Positions 1 to 8,285 of a stretch of DNA of 55,745 bases are shown here, piece by piece; the first letter of the stretch is position 1; the number at the start of each line of letters is the position of its first letter. The stretch is from Pseudomonadota bacterium. Lineage in GTDB: Bacteria > Pseudomonadota > Alphaproteobacteria > Reyranellales > Reyranellaceae. Below the pieces are notes generated by a model that was given only the letters and a program-made list of their open reading frames with translations, did not search any database and was not told where the DNA came from. Location: contig JAFEFG010000018.1 of assembly GCA_018240685.1 (NCBI GenBank), forward strand, positions 1 through 55,745. Reading direction: 5' to 3'. Both the position numbers and the translations under genes were made by a program.

Positions 1-530
1 AGGCCCTTGAGGTCCTCGACGGTCTTGATCTCCTTGCGGAACCAGCCGCCCATCTGCGCCGTCGTGTTGCCGCACACGATGCCGTAGATCTTGTAGTTCT
101 TGTAGAAGTCATTCATCAGCTGGTCGCCGCCGCCCTGGGACAGCCACGCGTTCATCTGCCGCGTGTTCAGCCCGAACGGCACCACCGTTCCCAGCGCGAA
201 GGTCGGATCCTTGCCGACGAAATAGTAGGACGCCGTGTGTCCCATCTCGACCGTCCCGTTCTGCACGGCGTCGACGACCTGCAGGCCCGGCACGATCTCG
301 CCGGCAGCGAAGGGCCGGATCTGGAATTTGTTGTCGGTGGCTTCCGCTACGATGGCCGCGATGCGCTCGGCGCCGCCGTAAAGCGTATCGAGCGACTTGG
401 GAAAGCTCGACACCATGCGCCACTTGAGCTCGGGCGTGGACTGGGCGATGGCGGGCGCCGCCACGCTGCCCGTCGCCGCCACTGCCGCCGCCCCGACGCC
501 TGCACTGCGAAGAAATCTACGACGCTGCAT
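1..530 (-). CDS. TRAP transporter substrate-binding protein, DctP family (partial)
   Basis: This is the N-terminal part (about 176 residues) of a periplasmic solute-binding protein for a tripartite ATP-independent transporter; the 3' end runs off the window. The start at 530 gives a twin-arginine signal (MQRRRFLRSAG followed by an Ala-rich hydrophobic stretch ending APAIAQ), so Tat export is likely. After it come typical DctP features: the KWRMVSSFPKSLDTLYGG opening, a conserved VDAVQNGTVEMGHT block and a GGWFRKEI segment near the cut end. The ligand cannot be read from this part; the family binds C4-dicarboxylates, 2-oxo acids and other organic acids. The membrane subunits DctQ and DctM would be expected beyond the left edge. 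The family assignment is firm and the substrate unknown. Confidence 0.88.
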   Translation of the reverse strand, partial: MQRRRFLRSAGVGAAAVAATGSVAAPAIAQSTPELKWRMVSSFPKSLDTLYGGAERIAAIVAEATDNKFQIRPFAAGEIVPGLQVVDAVQNGTVEMGHTASYYFVGKDPTFALGTVVPFGLNTRQMNAWLSQGGGDQLMNDFYKNYKIYGIVCGNTTAQMGGWFRKEIKTVEDLKG

Positions 531-599
531 GACACACTCCCAACAACTTCAAAATTGAGTTGCGGGCTTATGACATGCGCTCTTCGGCGACGGGAAGCC

Positions 600-1406
600 C
601 TATCGCATGAGCAAAAGGGCGAGCGCCAATGCACCAATTGCAATACGGTACCAGGCGAAAAGGCCGAAGCCGTACCGACTGATGAAACGCACGAACGGCG
701 CCACGACCACCAGCGCCGAGAAGAAGGCCGCCACGAAGCCGATGGCGATGGTGGTACTGCCGCTCCAGCTGAGCTCCGACCAGTTCTTGTAGAGATCGTA
801 GACCGAGGCCCCCAGCATCGTGGGCATGGCCAGGAAGAACGAGAACTCGGCCGCCGTCGCCCGCTCCACCCGGAACACGCGCGCGCCCATGATGGTGGCG
901 CCCGAGCGCGACACGCCGGGGATCATGGCCAGGCACTGGCAGAGACCGATCCAGAACGACGTCTTGAGGTCGATATCGTCGACCGACTTTATGCGCGGTC
1001 TCTGCGCAAATTTTTCGATCACGAGGATGGCAATGCCGCCCACGATCAGGGCGACCGCCACGACCATGGGGTTCATCAGGACCTGCTTGATCGCCTTGTA
1101 GGCAATCACGCCCACCACCACCGCCGGCAGGAAGGCCACGATCACGGCCGCGGCGAAACGCAGCGCCCGCGCGTCGCGGGCGAACACGCCGGTGATCGTC
1201 GACCAGATCTTGGCGCGATAGAGCACCACCACCGCGAGGATGGCGCCGAGCTGGATCACGATGTCGAAGACCTTGCCGGGCGGGCCGGTGAAGTCCAGCA
1301 CCTCCTCGGCGAGGATGATGTGTCCCGTGGAGGAGACCGGCAGGAATTCCGTCAGTCCCTCGACGACGCCGATCACCAGCGTCTTCCAGATCAGCGTCAG
1401 GTCCAT
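600..1406 (-). CDS. uppP: Undecaprenyl-diphosphatase UppP (BacA family)
   Basis: A 268-residue integral membrane protein, the usual UppP length, that dephosphorylates undecaprenyl diphosphate to recycle the lipid carrier for peptidoglycan and other surface polymers. The two signature regions are visible: EGLTEFLPVSSTGH near residues 16-29, and GVSRSGATI in the middle of the protein, which together form the phosphatase site. Several hydrophobic segments alternate with short loops. The ATG at 1406 lies four bases after the parC stop, so the two genes are probably cotranscribed. An upstream in-frame extension exists inside parC but would not be homologous to the family. Confidence 0.95.
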   Translation of the reverse strand: MDLTLIWKTLVIGVVEGLTEFLPVSSTGHIILAEEVLDFTGPPGKVFDIVIQLGAILAVVVLYRAKIWSTITGVFARDARALRFAAAVIVAFLPAVVVGVIAYKAIKQVLMNPMVVAVALIVGGIAILVIEKFAQRPRIKSVDDIDLKTSFWIGLCQCLAMIPGVSRSGATIMGARVFRVERATAAEFSFFLAMPTMLGASVYDLYKNWSELSWSGSTTIAIGFVAAFFSALVVVAPFVRFISRYGFGLFAWYRIAIGALALALLLMR

Positions 1407-1410
1407 CGGA

Positions 1411-3654
1411 TCAACCCTTGAACCGCTTGGCGCGCGGCCAGCCCTTCTCAGGCATGCGCCCCGCCTGGGCGCGCTCGCCCCGCCAGAACTTGAGTTCCGA
1501 AGCGGGAATGACTCGGTTGCCCCAGGGGAGGCCGTCGGAGAGCACAAAGGCCTGCGCATCGGAGAGCTGGTCGGCCTTGGACTTCTGCAGCAGCACGCCG
1601 CGGCCGCGGCCCATCTCCGGCACCTGATCGAGCGGGAAGATCAGCAGCTTGCGGCCCTCGCTCAGCGCCGCCACCGAATCGGCGCCCTCGGGCACGATCG
1701 AGAAGGCCACCGCCTTCTCCTTGTCGGCGAGGTTCAGCACCTGCTTGCCGTTCTTGGTCTGCGCCACGACCTCGTCCTCCGGCACCACGAAGCCACGGCC
1801 GGCATCGGATGCCACCAGGAACCTGCGGCCGCCCTTCAGCACTTCGAGCTGCACGATATCCTGATCGTTGCCGAGCTCGATCATCAGCCGCACCGGCTCG
1901 CCATGGCCCCGCGCGCTCGGCAGGCGGTCGCAGCCGAGCGTGTAGAAGCGCCCGTTGGTACCGAAGATCAGGATCTTGTCGGTGGACTGGGCGTGGAGCG
2001 CGAACCTCGCCCCGTCGCCTTCCTTGTACTTGAGTTCCGACGCCGCCTTCTCGTCGAGATGACCCTTGGCGGCGCGGATCCAGCCCTTCTCGGACAGGAT
2101 CACCGTCACGGGCTCGCGCTCGACGAAGTCCTCGACCGAATGCTCGATCTCGGCCGGCGCGTCGGCGAGTTCCGTGCGGCGCTTGCCGATCTTGGTCTTG
2201 GGCCCGAACCTGGTCTTGATCTCCTGCACCTCGGCGGCGATGGCCTGCCACTGCAGCTTCTCTTCCTTCAGCAGCGCCTTCAGCTCCTTGCGCTCGGCGC
2301 TGAGCTTCTTGTGCTCGCCCTTGATCTCGAATTCCTCGAGCCGGCGCAGGGCGCGCAACCGCATGTTCAGGATCGCCTCCGCCTGCAGGTCGGTGAGGCC
2401 GAAGGTCCGGATCATCACCGGCTTGGGCTCGTCCTCCTCGCGGATGATCTTGATCAGCTTGTCGAGGTTCAGATAGGCGATCAGGTAGCCTTCGAGGATC
2501 TCCAGCCGCCGCTCGATCTCGGCCAGCCGGAAGGTCGAGCGCCGGATCAGCACCTCGCGCCGGTGATCGAGGAAGGCCTGCAGCGCCTGGCGCAGATCCA
2601 TCACGCGCGGCGTGTTGTCCTTGTCGAGGACGTTGAGGTTCAGCGGGAAGCGGATCTCGAGGTCGGTCAGCTTGAAGAGTTGCTCCATCAGGAGCTCGGC
2701 CGGCACGTTGCCCGTGCGCGGATCGAGCACGATGCGCACGTCCTCGGCCGACTCGTCGCGCACGTCCTCGAGGATGGGCAGCTTCTTGGCGTTGATGATC
2801 TCGGCGATGCGCTCGATCAGCTTGCCCTTCTGGACCTGGTAAGGGATCTCCGTGACGACGATGCGGTACTGGCCGCGCGGCAGCTCCTCCTTCGTCCAGC
2901 GCGCGCGCAGGCGAAAAGCGCCGCGCCCGGTCTTGTAGGCCTCGACGATCGAATCGCGCGGCTCGACCAGCAGGCCGCCGGTCGGAAAGTCGGGCCCCTT
3001 CACCAGGTCGACCAGGGTCTCGATGCGCGCGTTGGGCGTCTTGATCAGGTGGAGCAGCGCGTCGCACAGCTCGCCGGCGTTGTGCGGCGGGATCGAGGTC
3101 GCCATGCCGACCGCGATGCCGGCGGCCCCGTTGGCGAGCAGGTTGGGAAAGCCGCCCGGCAGGACGGCCGGCTCCTCGGTCGAGCCGTCGTAGTTGGGGC
3201 GGAAGTCGACGGCGTCCTCGTCGATGCCGGCCAGCAGCGCTTCGGCCACCTCGGTGAGGCGCGCCTCGGTGTAACGCATGGCGGCGGGGTTATCGCCGTC
3301 GATGTTGCCGAAGTTCCCCTGCCCCTCGATCAGCGGATAGCGGACGGAGAATTCCTGGGCGAGACGCACCAGCGCGTCATAGATCGACTGGTCGCCGTGC
3401 GGGTGATACTGGCCGATCACGTCGCCGACCACGCGCGCGCTCTTCTTGAAGGCGCTGTTGGGATCGAGCCGCAGCTGCCGCATGGCGTAGAGCAGGCGGC
3501 GATGCACGGGCTTCAAGCCGTCGCGCACATCCGGCAGCGAACGCGACATGATGGTCGAGAGCGCGTAGGACAGGTAACGCTCCGAGAGCGCCTGCCCGAA
3601 CTGCACCGGCTTTACGGTGGCGAGCGGAACGACGTTGGTGCTGCGTTTGGCCAT
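1411..3654 (-). CDS. parC: DNA topoisomerase IV subunit A
   Basis: A 747-residue type IIA topoisomerase A subunit that decatenates chromosomes together with ParE (not in this window). The length and the alphaproteobacterial sequence style fit ParC rather than the longer GyrA. The active-site tyrosine is Tyr128 in [11 protein letters not shown]. The quinolone-determining region reads [13 protein letters not shown], so Gln89 sits where E. coli ParC has Ser80 and Asp93 where it has Glu84. The C-terminal part is a beta-pinwheel-like domain with a Lys- and Arg-rich tail. ATG at 3654 is the natural start; I see no strong Shine-Dalgarno. uppP follows after four bases. Confidence 0.95.
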   Translation of the reverse strand: MAKRSTNVVPLATVKPVQFGQALSERYLSYALSTIMSRSLPDVRDGLKPVHRRLLYAMRQLRLDPNSAFKKSARVVGDVIGQYHPHGDQSIYDALVRLAQEFSVRYPLIEGQGNFGNIDGDNPAAMRYTEARLTEVAEALLAGIDEDAVDFRPNYDGSTEEPAVLPGGFPNLLANGAAGIAVGMATSIPPHNAGELCDALLHLIKTPNARIETLVDLVKGPDFPTGGLLVEPRDSIVEAYKTGRGAFRLRARWTKEELPRGQYRIVVTEIPYQVQKGKLIERIAEIINAKKLPILEDVRDESAEDVRIVLDPRTGNVPAELLMEQLFKLTDLEIRFPLNLNVLDKDNTPRVMDLRQALQAFLDHRREVLIRRSTFRLAEIERRLEILEGYLIAYLNLDKLIKIIREEDEPKPVMIRTFGLTDLQAEAILNMRLRALRRLEEFEIKGEHKKLSAERKELKALLKEEKLQWQAIAAEVQEIKTRFGPKTKIGKRRTELADAPAEIEHSVEDFVEREPVTVILSEKGWIRAAKGHLDEKAASELKYKEGDGARFALHAQSTDKILIFGTNGRFYTLGCDRLPSARGHGEPVRLMIELGNDQDIVQLEVLKGGRRFLVASDAGRGFVVPEDEVVAQTKNGKQVLNLADKEKAVAFSIVPEGADSVAALSEGRKLLIFPLDQVPEMGRGRGVLLQKSKADQLSDAQAFVLSDGLPWGNRVIPASELKFWRGERAQAGRMPEKGWPRAKRFKG

Positions 3655-3708
3655 CGATCGAAACGTAGAGGGGACTGGCCGCGATTGACGCTGCAGCCAT
3701 CGTTGTTC

Positions 3709-4425
3709 TTAGCGGTGCAGCGTTTCCTTAAATCTCGACCGGGCGGGAGGCAAGGGCTTGTTCTGTGGCCAAAACACGTGCCGTTCGAGGAAATAGCCGG
3801 TGAGATCGAGCCCCTGGTCCAGCTCCTCCGGGCCGGCCGGCAGGCCGCCTGTGGACAGGAATCCCGGCAGCGGCAGCAGCTTCTCCTTGTACGGCCCGGC
3901 TGCCGCCCGCGACACGGCCCGGCCCGTCCGGGGCGAGACGAAGGCGAGATCCTCGGTGCTGCCAGAGACGGTGCACTTCTCGAGGTCGAGCCCGAAGCCC
4001 AGTTCCTGGAGCAGCCCGAGCTCCAGCCGCACATAGATCACCGGCCATCCCTCGTGCCCCAGCGCGACGAGGAAGGCATGGAAGCCCTCGAACATCGCCG
4101 GATGGGGCTCGCGCTCCGGCAGAGCCGCATCCACCACCGCACAGGCGGCGGCAAGCCCCGCCAGCTCCGCGGCGTCGTCGAGCACCCGGGCCGCGTGCGG
4201 CTCGCGCAGTTCGCCCGAATAGTTGCCGAGCTGCTCGGCGAGCCGCGCCCGCCAGGCGACCTCGACCAGATTGCCCGGCTGCCAGATCGGCCGCGCGCGC
4301 CGCGAGCCGCCGCCGGAGACGAACCCGGCATGCCGTCCGTGGTCCCGCGTCAGCAGCGTGGCCACGAGACCGCCCTCGCCGTGAGGACGCGCCGACAACA
4401 CGATGCCGCGATCGGTCCATTCCAT
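3709..4425 (-). CDS. recO: DNA repair protein RecO
   Basis: A 238-residue RecO protein, the mediator that helps load RecA onto SSB-covered single-stranded DNA in the RecF pathway. The N-terminal OB-fold begins MEWTDRGIVLSARPHGEGG, the classical RecO opening, and FVSGGGSRRARPIWQPGN follows. The C-terminal helical part ends with YFLERHVF, and no zinc-binding cysteine cluster is apparent. The ATG at 4425 is chosen because the family starts there; an open frame continues upstream but carries no recognisable protein. It lies directly before parC in transcription order and 86 bases after era. Confidence 0.92.
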   Translation of the reverse strand: MEWTDRGIVLSARPHGEGGLVATLLTRDHGRHAGFVSGGGSRRARPIWQPGNLVEVAWRARLAEQLGNYSGELREPHAARVLDDAAELAGLAAACAVVDAALPEREPHPAMFEGFHAFLVALGHEGWPVIYVRLELGLLQELGFGLDLEKCTVSGSTEDLAFVSPRTGRAVSRAAAGPYKEKLLPLPGFLSTGGLPAGPEELDQGLDLTGYFLERHVFWPQNKPLPPARSRFKETLHR

Positions 4426-4511
4426 GCCGGGGATATGCCGGGATTCCGGCAGGGGCGCCAGAGCAACCGACCGGTGCAACCCCATTGGGGCAACCCGCCG
4501 GCAGCCGCGCG

Positions 4512-5432
4512 TCAGGGTTCGTAGTCGAGGCCGATCGCGCGGTAATGGGCCGGATCCTCGGCCCAGCGTTCGCTCACCTTGACGTGCAGGAAGAGATGCA
4601 CCGGCCGTTCGAGCATCTGGCCGAGTTCGTGGCGGGCGCGGGCACCGATCTGCTTGATGCGCCCCCCGCCCTTGCCCAGCACGATGGCGCGCTGCCCCTC
4701 GCGCTGGACGTGGATGGTCTGCTCGATGCGCACCGAGCCGTCGGCGCGCTCCTCCCACTTGTCGGTCTCGACGGCGGCCTCGTAGGGAAGCTCCTGGTGC
4801 AGTTGCAGGAACACCTGCTCGCGCGTCACCTCCGCCGCCAGCAGCCGCAGCGGCAGGTCCGCCGCCTGGTCCTCGGGGTAGAGGAACGGGCCGGCCGGAA
4901 GCGCCGTGGCGAAGGCGGCGAGCACGTCGGCGACGCCGTCGTTCCTGAGCGCGCTCACCATGAAGGTGCGCTCGAATGGAACCTGCGCATTGAGTTCCGC
5001 CGTCAGCGCCAGCAGCTTCTCACGCGGCACCAGGTCGATCTTGTTCAGGATCAGGTAGCGGGGAGCGCGCGTCTCCTTCAGCTTCTCCACGATCGCGCGC
5101 GTCTCCTCACCGACGCCGCGCTCGGCGTCGACGACCAGCGCCACCAGATCGGCATCCTCGGCGCCCTGCCAGGCCGCCGCGACCATCGCCCGCTCCAGCC
5201 GCCGCTTGGCGACGCGGAAGATGCCGGGCGTGTCGACCAGCACGACCTGCGCGCGCGTGCCGTCCGGCAGGTCGGTCATGGCGATGCCGATCACGCGCAT
5301 GCGCGTGGTCTGCACCTTGGGCGAGACGATGCTGACCTTCGAGCCGACGAGCGCGTTCACAAGGGTCGACTTGCCGGCGTTGGGGGCGCCGACGACGGCG
5401 ACGAAGCCGGCACGGGTTGCGGGTGCGTTCAT
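4512..5432 (-). CDS. era: GTPase Era
   Basis: A 306-residue GTPase that binds 16S rRNA and takes part in 30S subunit maturation. G-motifs are intact: GAPNAGKST (G1) near residue 15, DTPG (G3), NKID (G4) and SAL (G5). The C-terminal KH domain contains VLGKGGGRIKQIGARARHEL, which contacts the 3' end of 16S rRNA. Its start codon overlaps the rnc stop by four bases (ATGA), the usual rnc-era coupling, so RNA processing and ribosome assembly genes are translated together. Confidence 0.97.
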   Translation of the reverse strand: MNAPATRAGFVAVVGAPNAGKSTLVNALVGSKVSIVSPKVQTTRMRVIGIAMTDLPDGTRAQVVLVDTPGIFRVAKRRLERAMVAAAWQGAEDADLVALVVDAERGVGEETRAIVEKLKETRAPRYLILNKIDLVPREKLLALTAELNAQVPFERTFMVSALRNDGVADVLAAFATALPAGPFLYPEDQAADLPLRLLAAEVTREQVFLQLHQELPYEAAVETDKWEERADGSVRIEQTIHVQREGQRAIVLGKGGGRIKQIGARARHELGQMLERPVHLFLHVKVSERWAEDPAHYRAIGLDYEP

Positions 5433-6181
5433 TGGCCTTCAAGCCCTTCGAGGAGCGCTGTCGCGGCCAGCCGCTCCGCCTCACGTTTGCTGCCACCGCG
5501 GCCGCGGGCTGGCGCATGTCCCTTGATCGAGACGTCGACGACGAAGACCGGCGCGTGCGGGGGACCCTCGCGTCCGATCTCGCGGTATTCGGGCAGCGGC
5601 AGGCGCCGCGCCTGCGCCCATTCCTGCAGTGCGGTCTTGGCATCGCGCGGTGCGACTGCGGCAGACGTCACGCGGTCGCCCCACAGCCGCTCGACGCAGG
5701 CGGCGGCGGCGGCAAAGCCGGCGTCGAGGAAGACCGCACCCAGCAGGGCCTCGAGCGCATCGGCCAGGATGTTCGGCTTCACCCCGCCCTTCTGGGTACG
5801 TTCGGGGTCGCTCAGCCGGATATGCGGGGCGAGTTCGATGGCTTCGGCGATCTCGACCAGGGTGGTCGCGCGCACGAGGGCGGCATGACGGCGCGCGAGA
5901 TCCCCTTCCCGTTCATGCGGAAAGTGCCGCAGCAGGAGATCGGCCATCGCCAGCGACAGCACGCGATCGCCCAGGAATTCCAGACGCTCGTTGCCGTTGG
6001 GGAAGGCAAGCTTGAGGTCGGGCTGGCGATCGAGGGCGCTGCGATGGATGAGCGCCTCCGCGGCGAGCTTGGGCCGGCCGAAGGCATGGCCGAGCCCCTT
6101 GACCAGCGCCGCGAGATCGGTGTCCCCGGCCCTCAGTGGATCGCCATGAAGAAGCGGCTGAATCGGATCGCCTCGGGCCAT
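5429..6181 (-). CDS. rnc: Ribonuclease III
   Basis: Double-stranded-RNA endonuclease for rRNA and mRNA processing. The catalytic signature is NERLEFLGDRVLSL, with the second acidic cluster in DALEALLGAVFLD, and a C-terminal dsRNA-binding domain covers about the last 75 residues (KTALQEWAQ to the RGGSKREAERLAA motif). The start is uncertain. ATG at 6181 gives 250 residues and GTG at 6199 gives 256; both lie inside the 3' end of lepB, whose stop is at 6133-6135. I prefer 6181 because the overlap is smaller. The 3' end overlaps era by four bases. Confidence 0.94.
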   Translation of the reverse strand: MARGDPIQPLLHGDPLRAGDTDLAALVKGLGHAFGRPKLAAEALIHRSALDRQPDLKLAFPNGNERLEFLGDRVLSLAMADLLLRHFPHEREGDLARRHAALVRATTLVEIAEAIELAPHIRLSDPERTQKGGVKPNILADALEALLGAVFLDAGFAAAAACVERLWGDRVTSAAVAPRDAKTALQEWAQARRLPLPEYREIGREGPPHAPVFVVDVSIKGHAPARGRGGSKREAERLAATALLEGLEGQ

Positions 6182-6954
6182 TTCCAGGGTTCCAGCCACC
6201 CGGCTTCCGACGGGTCGTGCGAGAAGAAGATGAACTCGGCCTTGCCCACCAGGTTCTCGGCCGGCACGTACCAGCCGAGCTGGTCGCGCTCGCGCAGGGT
6301 GCCGGTGATGTCGCGCAGCGTCAGGCGCGTGCGGCTGTCGGCCGAGTCGTCGCGATTGTCGCCCATCATGAAGTAGCTGTTCGCGGGCACCAGGAATTCC
6401 GGCGTGTTGTCGGAGGGGCCGTTGTCGCTGTACTCGAGCACCGTATAGGTCGGCCCGTTCGGCAGGGTCTCGCGATAGAGCACGCCCTTCTGGTAGCCGC
6501 CGTTGTTCCCCTTCACGTAGTCGCCGATGCGCTCACGCTTCACCGGGACGCCGTTGATGTGCAGCACGCCGTTCGTGACCTGGATGCGGTCGCCCGGCAG
6601 GCCGACGATGCGCTTGATGTAGTCGGTGCGGTTGACGCCCTGACCCTGGTCGCCGGGATACTTGAAGACCGCGACGTCGCCGCGGTTGGGCGGATGGAAG
6701 AAGATGCGCCCCGAGAAGAAGCCGAGCGAGAACGGGAAGGAGTGCTTGCTGTAGCCGTAGGAGAACTTCGAGACGAACAGGTAGTCACCCACCAGCAGCG
6801 TGGGAACCATCGACTTCGACGGGATGTTGAAGGGCTCGATGACGAAGGTGCGGACCACCACCGCGATCACCACCGCATAGATGACCGTGCGGATGGTTTC
6901 GCCCCAGCCACTGGCCTTCTCCTGTCGCTTGCGCCGTTCCACCACGTCGGTCAT
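6133..6954 (-). CDS. lepB: Signal peptidase I
   Basis: A membrane-bound leader peptidase of 273 residues that removes Sec and Tat signal peptides on the periplasmic side. One N-terminal membrane segment (TVIYAVVIAVVVRTFVI) is followed by the catalytic serine in PSKSMVPTL and the general-base lysine in DYIKRIVGLPGD, and then by the GDNRDDSADSR box. The ATG at 6954 is preferred over 6960 because a GGA lies six bases ahead of it. The gene continues into rnc with a long overlap. Together with acpS and pdxJ upstream it forms a conserved alphaproteobacterial block. Confidence 0.95.
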   Translation of the reverse strand: MTDVVERRKRQEKASGWGETIRTVIYAVVIAVVVRTFVIEPFNIPSKSMVPTLLVGDYLFVSKFSYGYSKHSFPFSLGFFSGRIFFHPPNRGDVAVFKYPGDQGQGVNRTDYIKRIVGLPGDRIQVTNGVLHINGVPVKRERIGDYVKGNNGGYQKGVLYRETLPNGPTYTVLEYSDNGPSDNTPEFLVPANSYFMMGDNRDDSADSRTRLTLRDITGTLRERDQLGWYVPAENLVGKAEFIFFSHDPSEAGWLEPWKWPEAIRFSRFFMAIH

Positions 6955-6987
6955 CGCCATTCCAGAGTAGAGAAGCCGCGGCTATAG

Positions 6988-7005
6988 CAGGGCCGCACGG
7001 CCCTG
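6988..7005 (-). other. Hairpin in the acpS-lepB spacer
   Basis: CAGGGCC at 6988-6994 pairs perfectly with GGCCCTG at 6999-7005 around a four-base loop, inside the 154-base gap between acpS and lepB. There is no T-tract on either side, so it is not a canonical terminator. It could be a leader hairpin or a processing site in the mRNA. I see no other recognisable element in this gap. Confidence 0.4.
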
Positions 7006-7108
7006 TCTGCGCCTCTAGTCGCCGCATGGAAGCGCCGTATCACGCTCGCCTTCGGGCTGGAAGACCATGAGGGCACGAGGGCTGTTCGCATCGGACGCTG
7101 CCGTCCCG

Positions 7109-7510
7109 TCACGGGCGGGGAACGGCCGAAATGATCACGATCGCCTGAGCGAGCGGATATTCGTCGGTCAGGGTAAGGTCGATCTGCGGCGCCATTCCGG
7201 CCGGCGTGATCTCCTGCAGCCGCGCCAGCGCGCCCCCGGTGAGCGCCAGGGTCGGCTTGCCGCCCTTCTGGTTCACGACGCCCATGTCGCGCCAGAAGAC
7301 GCCGCGCCGGAACCCCGTGCCCAGCGCCTTGGAGCAGGCCTCCTTGGCGGCAAAGCGCTTGGCGTAGCTTGCTGCACGGGTCGCGCGGCCTTCGGAGCGC
7401 TTTTGCTCCGTCTCGGTGAAGATACGCTGCACGAAGCGGTCGCCGAAGCGCGCCAGCGACTTCTCGATGCGCCGGATGTCGACCAGGTCGTTGCCGATGC
7501 CGATGATCAC
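7109..7510 (-). CDS. acpS: Holo-[acyl-carrier-protein] synthase
   Basis: A 133-residue 4'-phosphopantetheinyl transferase that converts apo-ACP to holo-ACP for fatty-acid synthesis. The metal and CoA binding motifs are visible: [13 protein letters not shown] at the N-terminus and [16 protein letters not shown] in the middle, with the metal-binding Asp and Glu in place. The start is GTG at 7510, which overlaps the pdxJ stop as GTGA, so translation is coupled. Length and motifs are standard for the family. Confidence 0.95.
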   Translation of the reverse strand: MIIGIGNDLVDIRRIEKSLARFGDRFVQRIFTETEQKRSEGRATRAASYAKRFAAKEACSKALGTGFRRGVFWRDMGVVNQKGGKPTLALTGGALARLQEITPAGMAPQIDLTLTDEYPLAQAIVIISAVPRP

Positions 7511-8259
7511 GCGGCGGCCCCCGCCGCTCGCGCCTCGTCCATGAGACGGCGCATCTCGCGGATCGCCGCCTCGAGCCCGACGAAGATCGCCTCGCCGATC
7601 AGGAAGTGGCCGATGTTGAGTTCACGCACCTGCGGGATGGCCGCCACCGGCCCGACATCCGCATAGCTCAGGCCATGGCCCGCATGGCATTCGAGGCCGA
7701 GCCTGGCGCAGAGCGCCGCCGCCTTCTGCAGGCGCGCAAGCTCGGCGCGCTTCGCCTCCCCCTCCAGCTCGCAGTAGCGGCCGGTATGCAGCTCCACCAC
7801 CGGCGCCCCCAGGGCGACCGCGGCCTCGAGCTGGCGCGGATCGGCCTCGATGAACAGCGACACGCGGATGCCCGCGTCGCGCAGGCGCGCGATCATGGGC
7901 TTGAGCTGGTTGTGCTGGCCGGCCGCATCGAGCCCGCCCTCGGTGGTCCGTTCCTCGCGCTTCTCCGGCACGATGCAGGCGGCATGCGGACGGTGGCGCA
8001 GGGCGATCTCCACCATTTCCGCCGTCGCCGCCATCTCGAAGTTCAGCGGGATCTTGAGCTCGCGCATCAACCCTTCGATGTCGGCATCGACGATGTGCCG
8101 GCGATCCTCGCGCAGATGCGCGGTGATGCCGTCGGCGCCGGCGGCGGCGGCCACGGCGGCGGCACGCAGCGGGTCGGGCAGCTTGCCGCCGCGTGCGTTG
8201 CGCACGGTGGCGACGTGGTCGATGTTCACTCCAAGACGCAGGGGCGGAAACGCGGACAT
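7507..8259 (-). CDS. pdxJ: Pyridoxine 5'-phosphate synthase
   Basis: A 250-residue TIM-barrel enzyme of the DXP-dependent vitamin B6 pathway, which condenses 1-deoxy-xylulose 5-phosphate with 3-amino-2-oxopropyl phosphate. The opening [18 protein letters not shown] is diagnostic, followed by [16 protein letters not shown], the [17 protein letters not shown] loop and, near the end, [25 protein letters not shown] at 8259 is chosen because it gives the family N-terminus; the open frame upstream is antisense-type noise from the rsh region. It overlaps acpS by four bases and follows rsh after 26 bases. Confidence 0.96.
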   Translation of the reverse strand: MSAFPPLRLGVNIDHVATVRNARGGKLPDPLRAAAVAAAAGADGITAHLREDRRHIVDADIEGLMRELKIPLNFEMAATAEMVEIALRHRPHAACIVPEKREERTTEGGLDAAGQHNQLKPMIARLRDAGIRVSLFIEADPRQLEAAVALGAPVVELHTGRYCELEGEAKRAELARLQKAAALCARLGLECHAGHGLSYADVGPVAAIPQVRELNIGHFLIGEAIFVGLEAAIREMRRLMDEARAAGAAA

Positions 8260-8285
8260 TGACGGCTTTCGTTCAGGGGGCGAGC

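Noticed and set aside
565..600. GGGCTT/AAGCCC pairing after uppP as terminator
   Set aside because: The loop is about 25 bases and there is no T-run.
4436..4451. TGCCGG/CCGGCA hairpin before recO
   Set aside because: Only six pairs, no T-run, in GC-rich sequence where such stems arise by chance.
1240..4524. Very long open frame on the plus strand opposite parC and recO
   Set aside because: It has no recognisable domains, is rich in Leu, Asp and Arg as antisense of GC-rich coding, and the minus strand encodes clear ParC and RecO.
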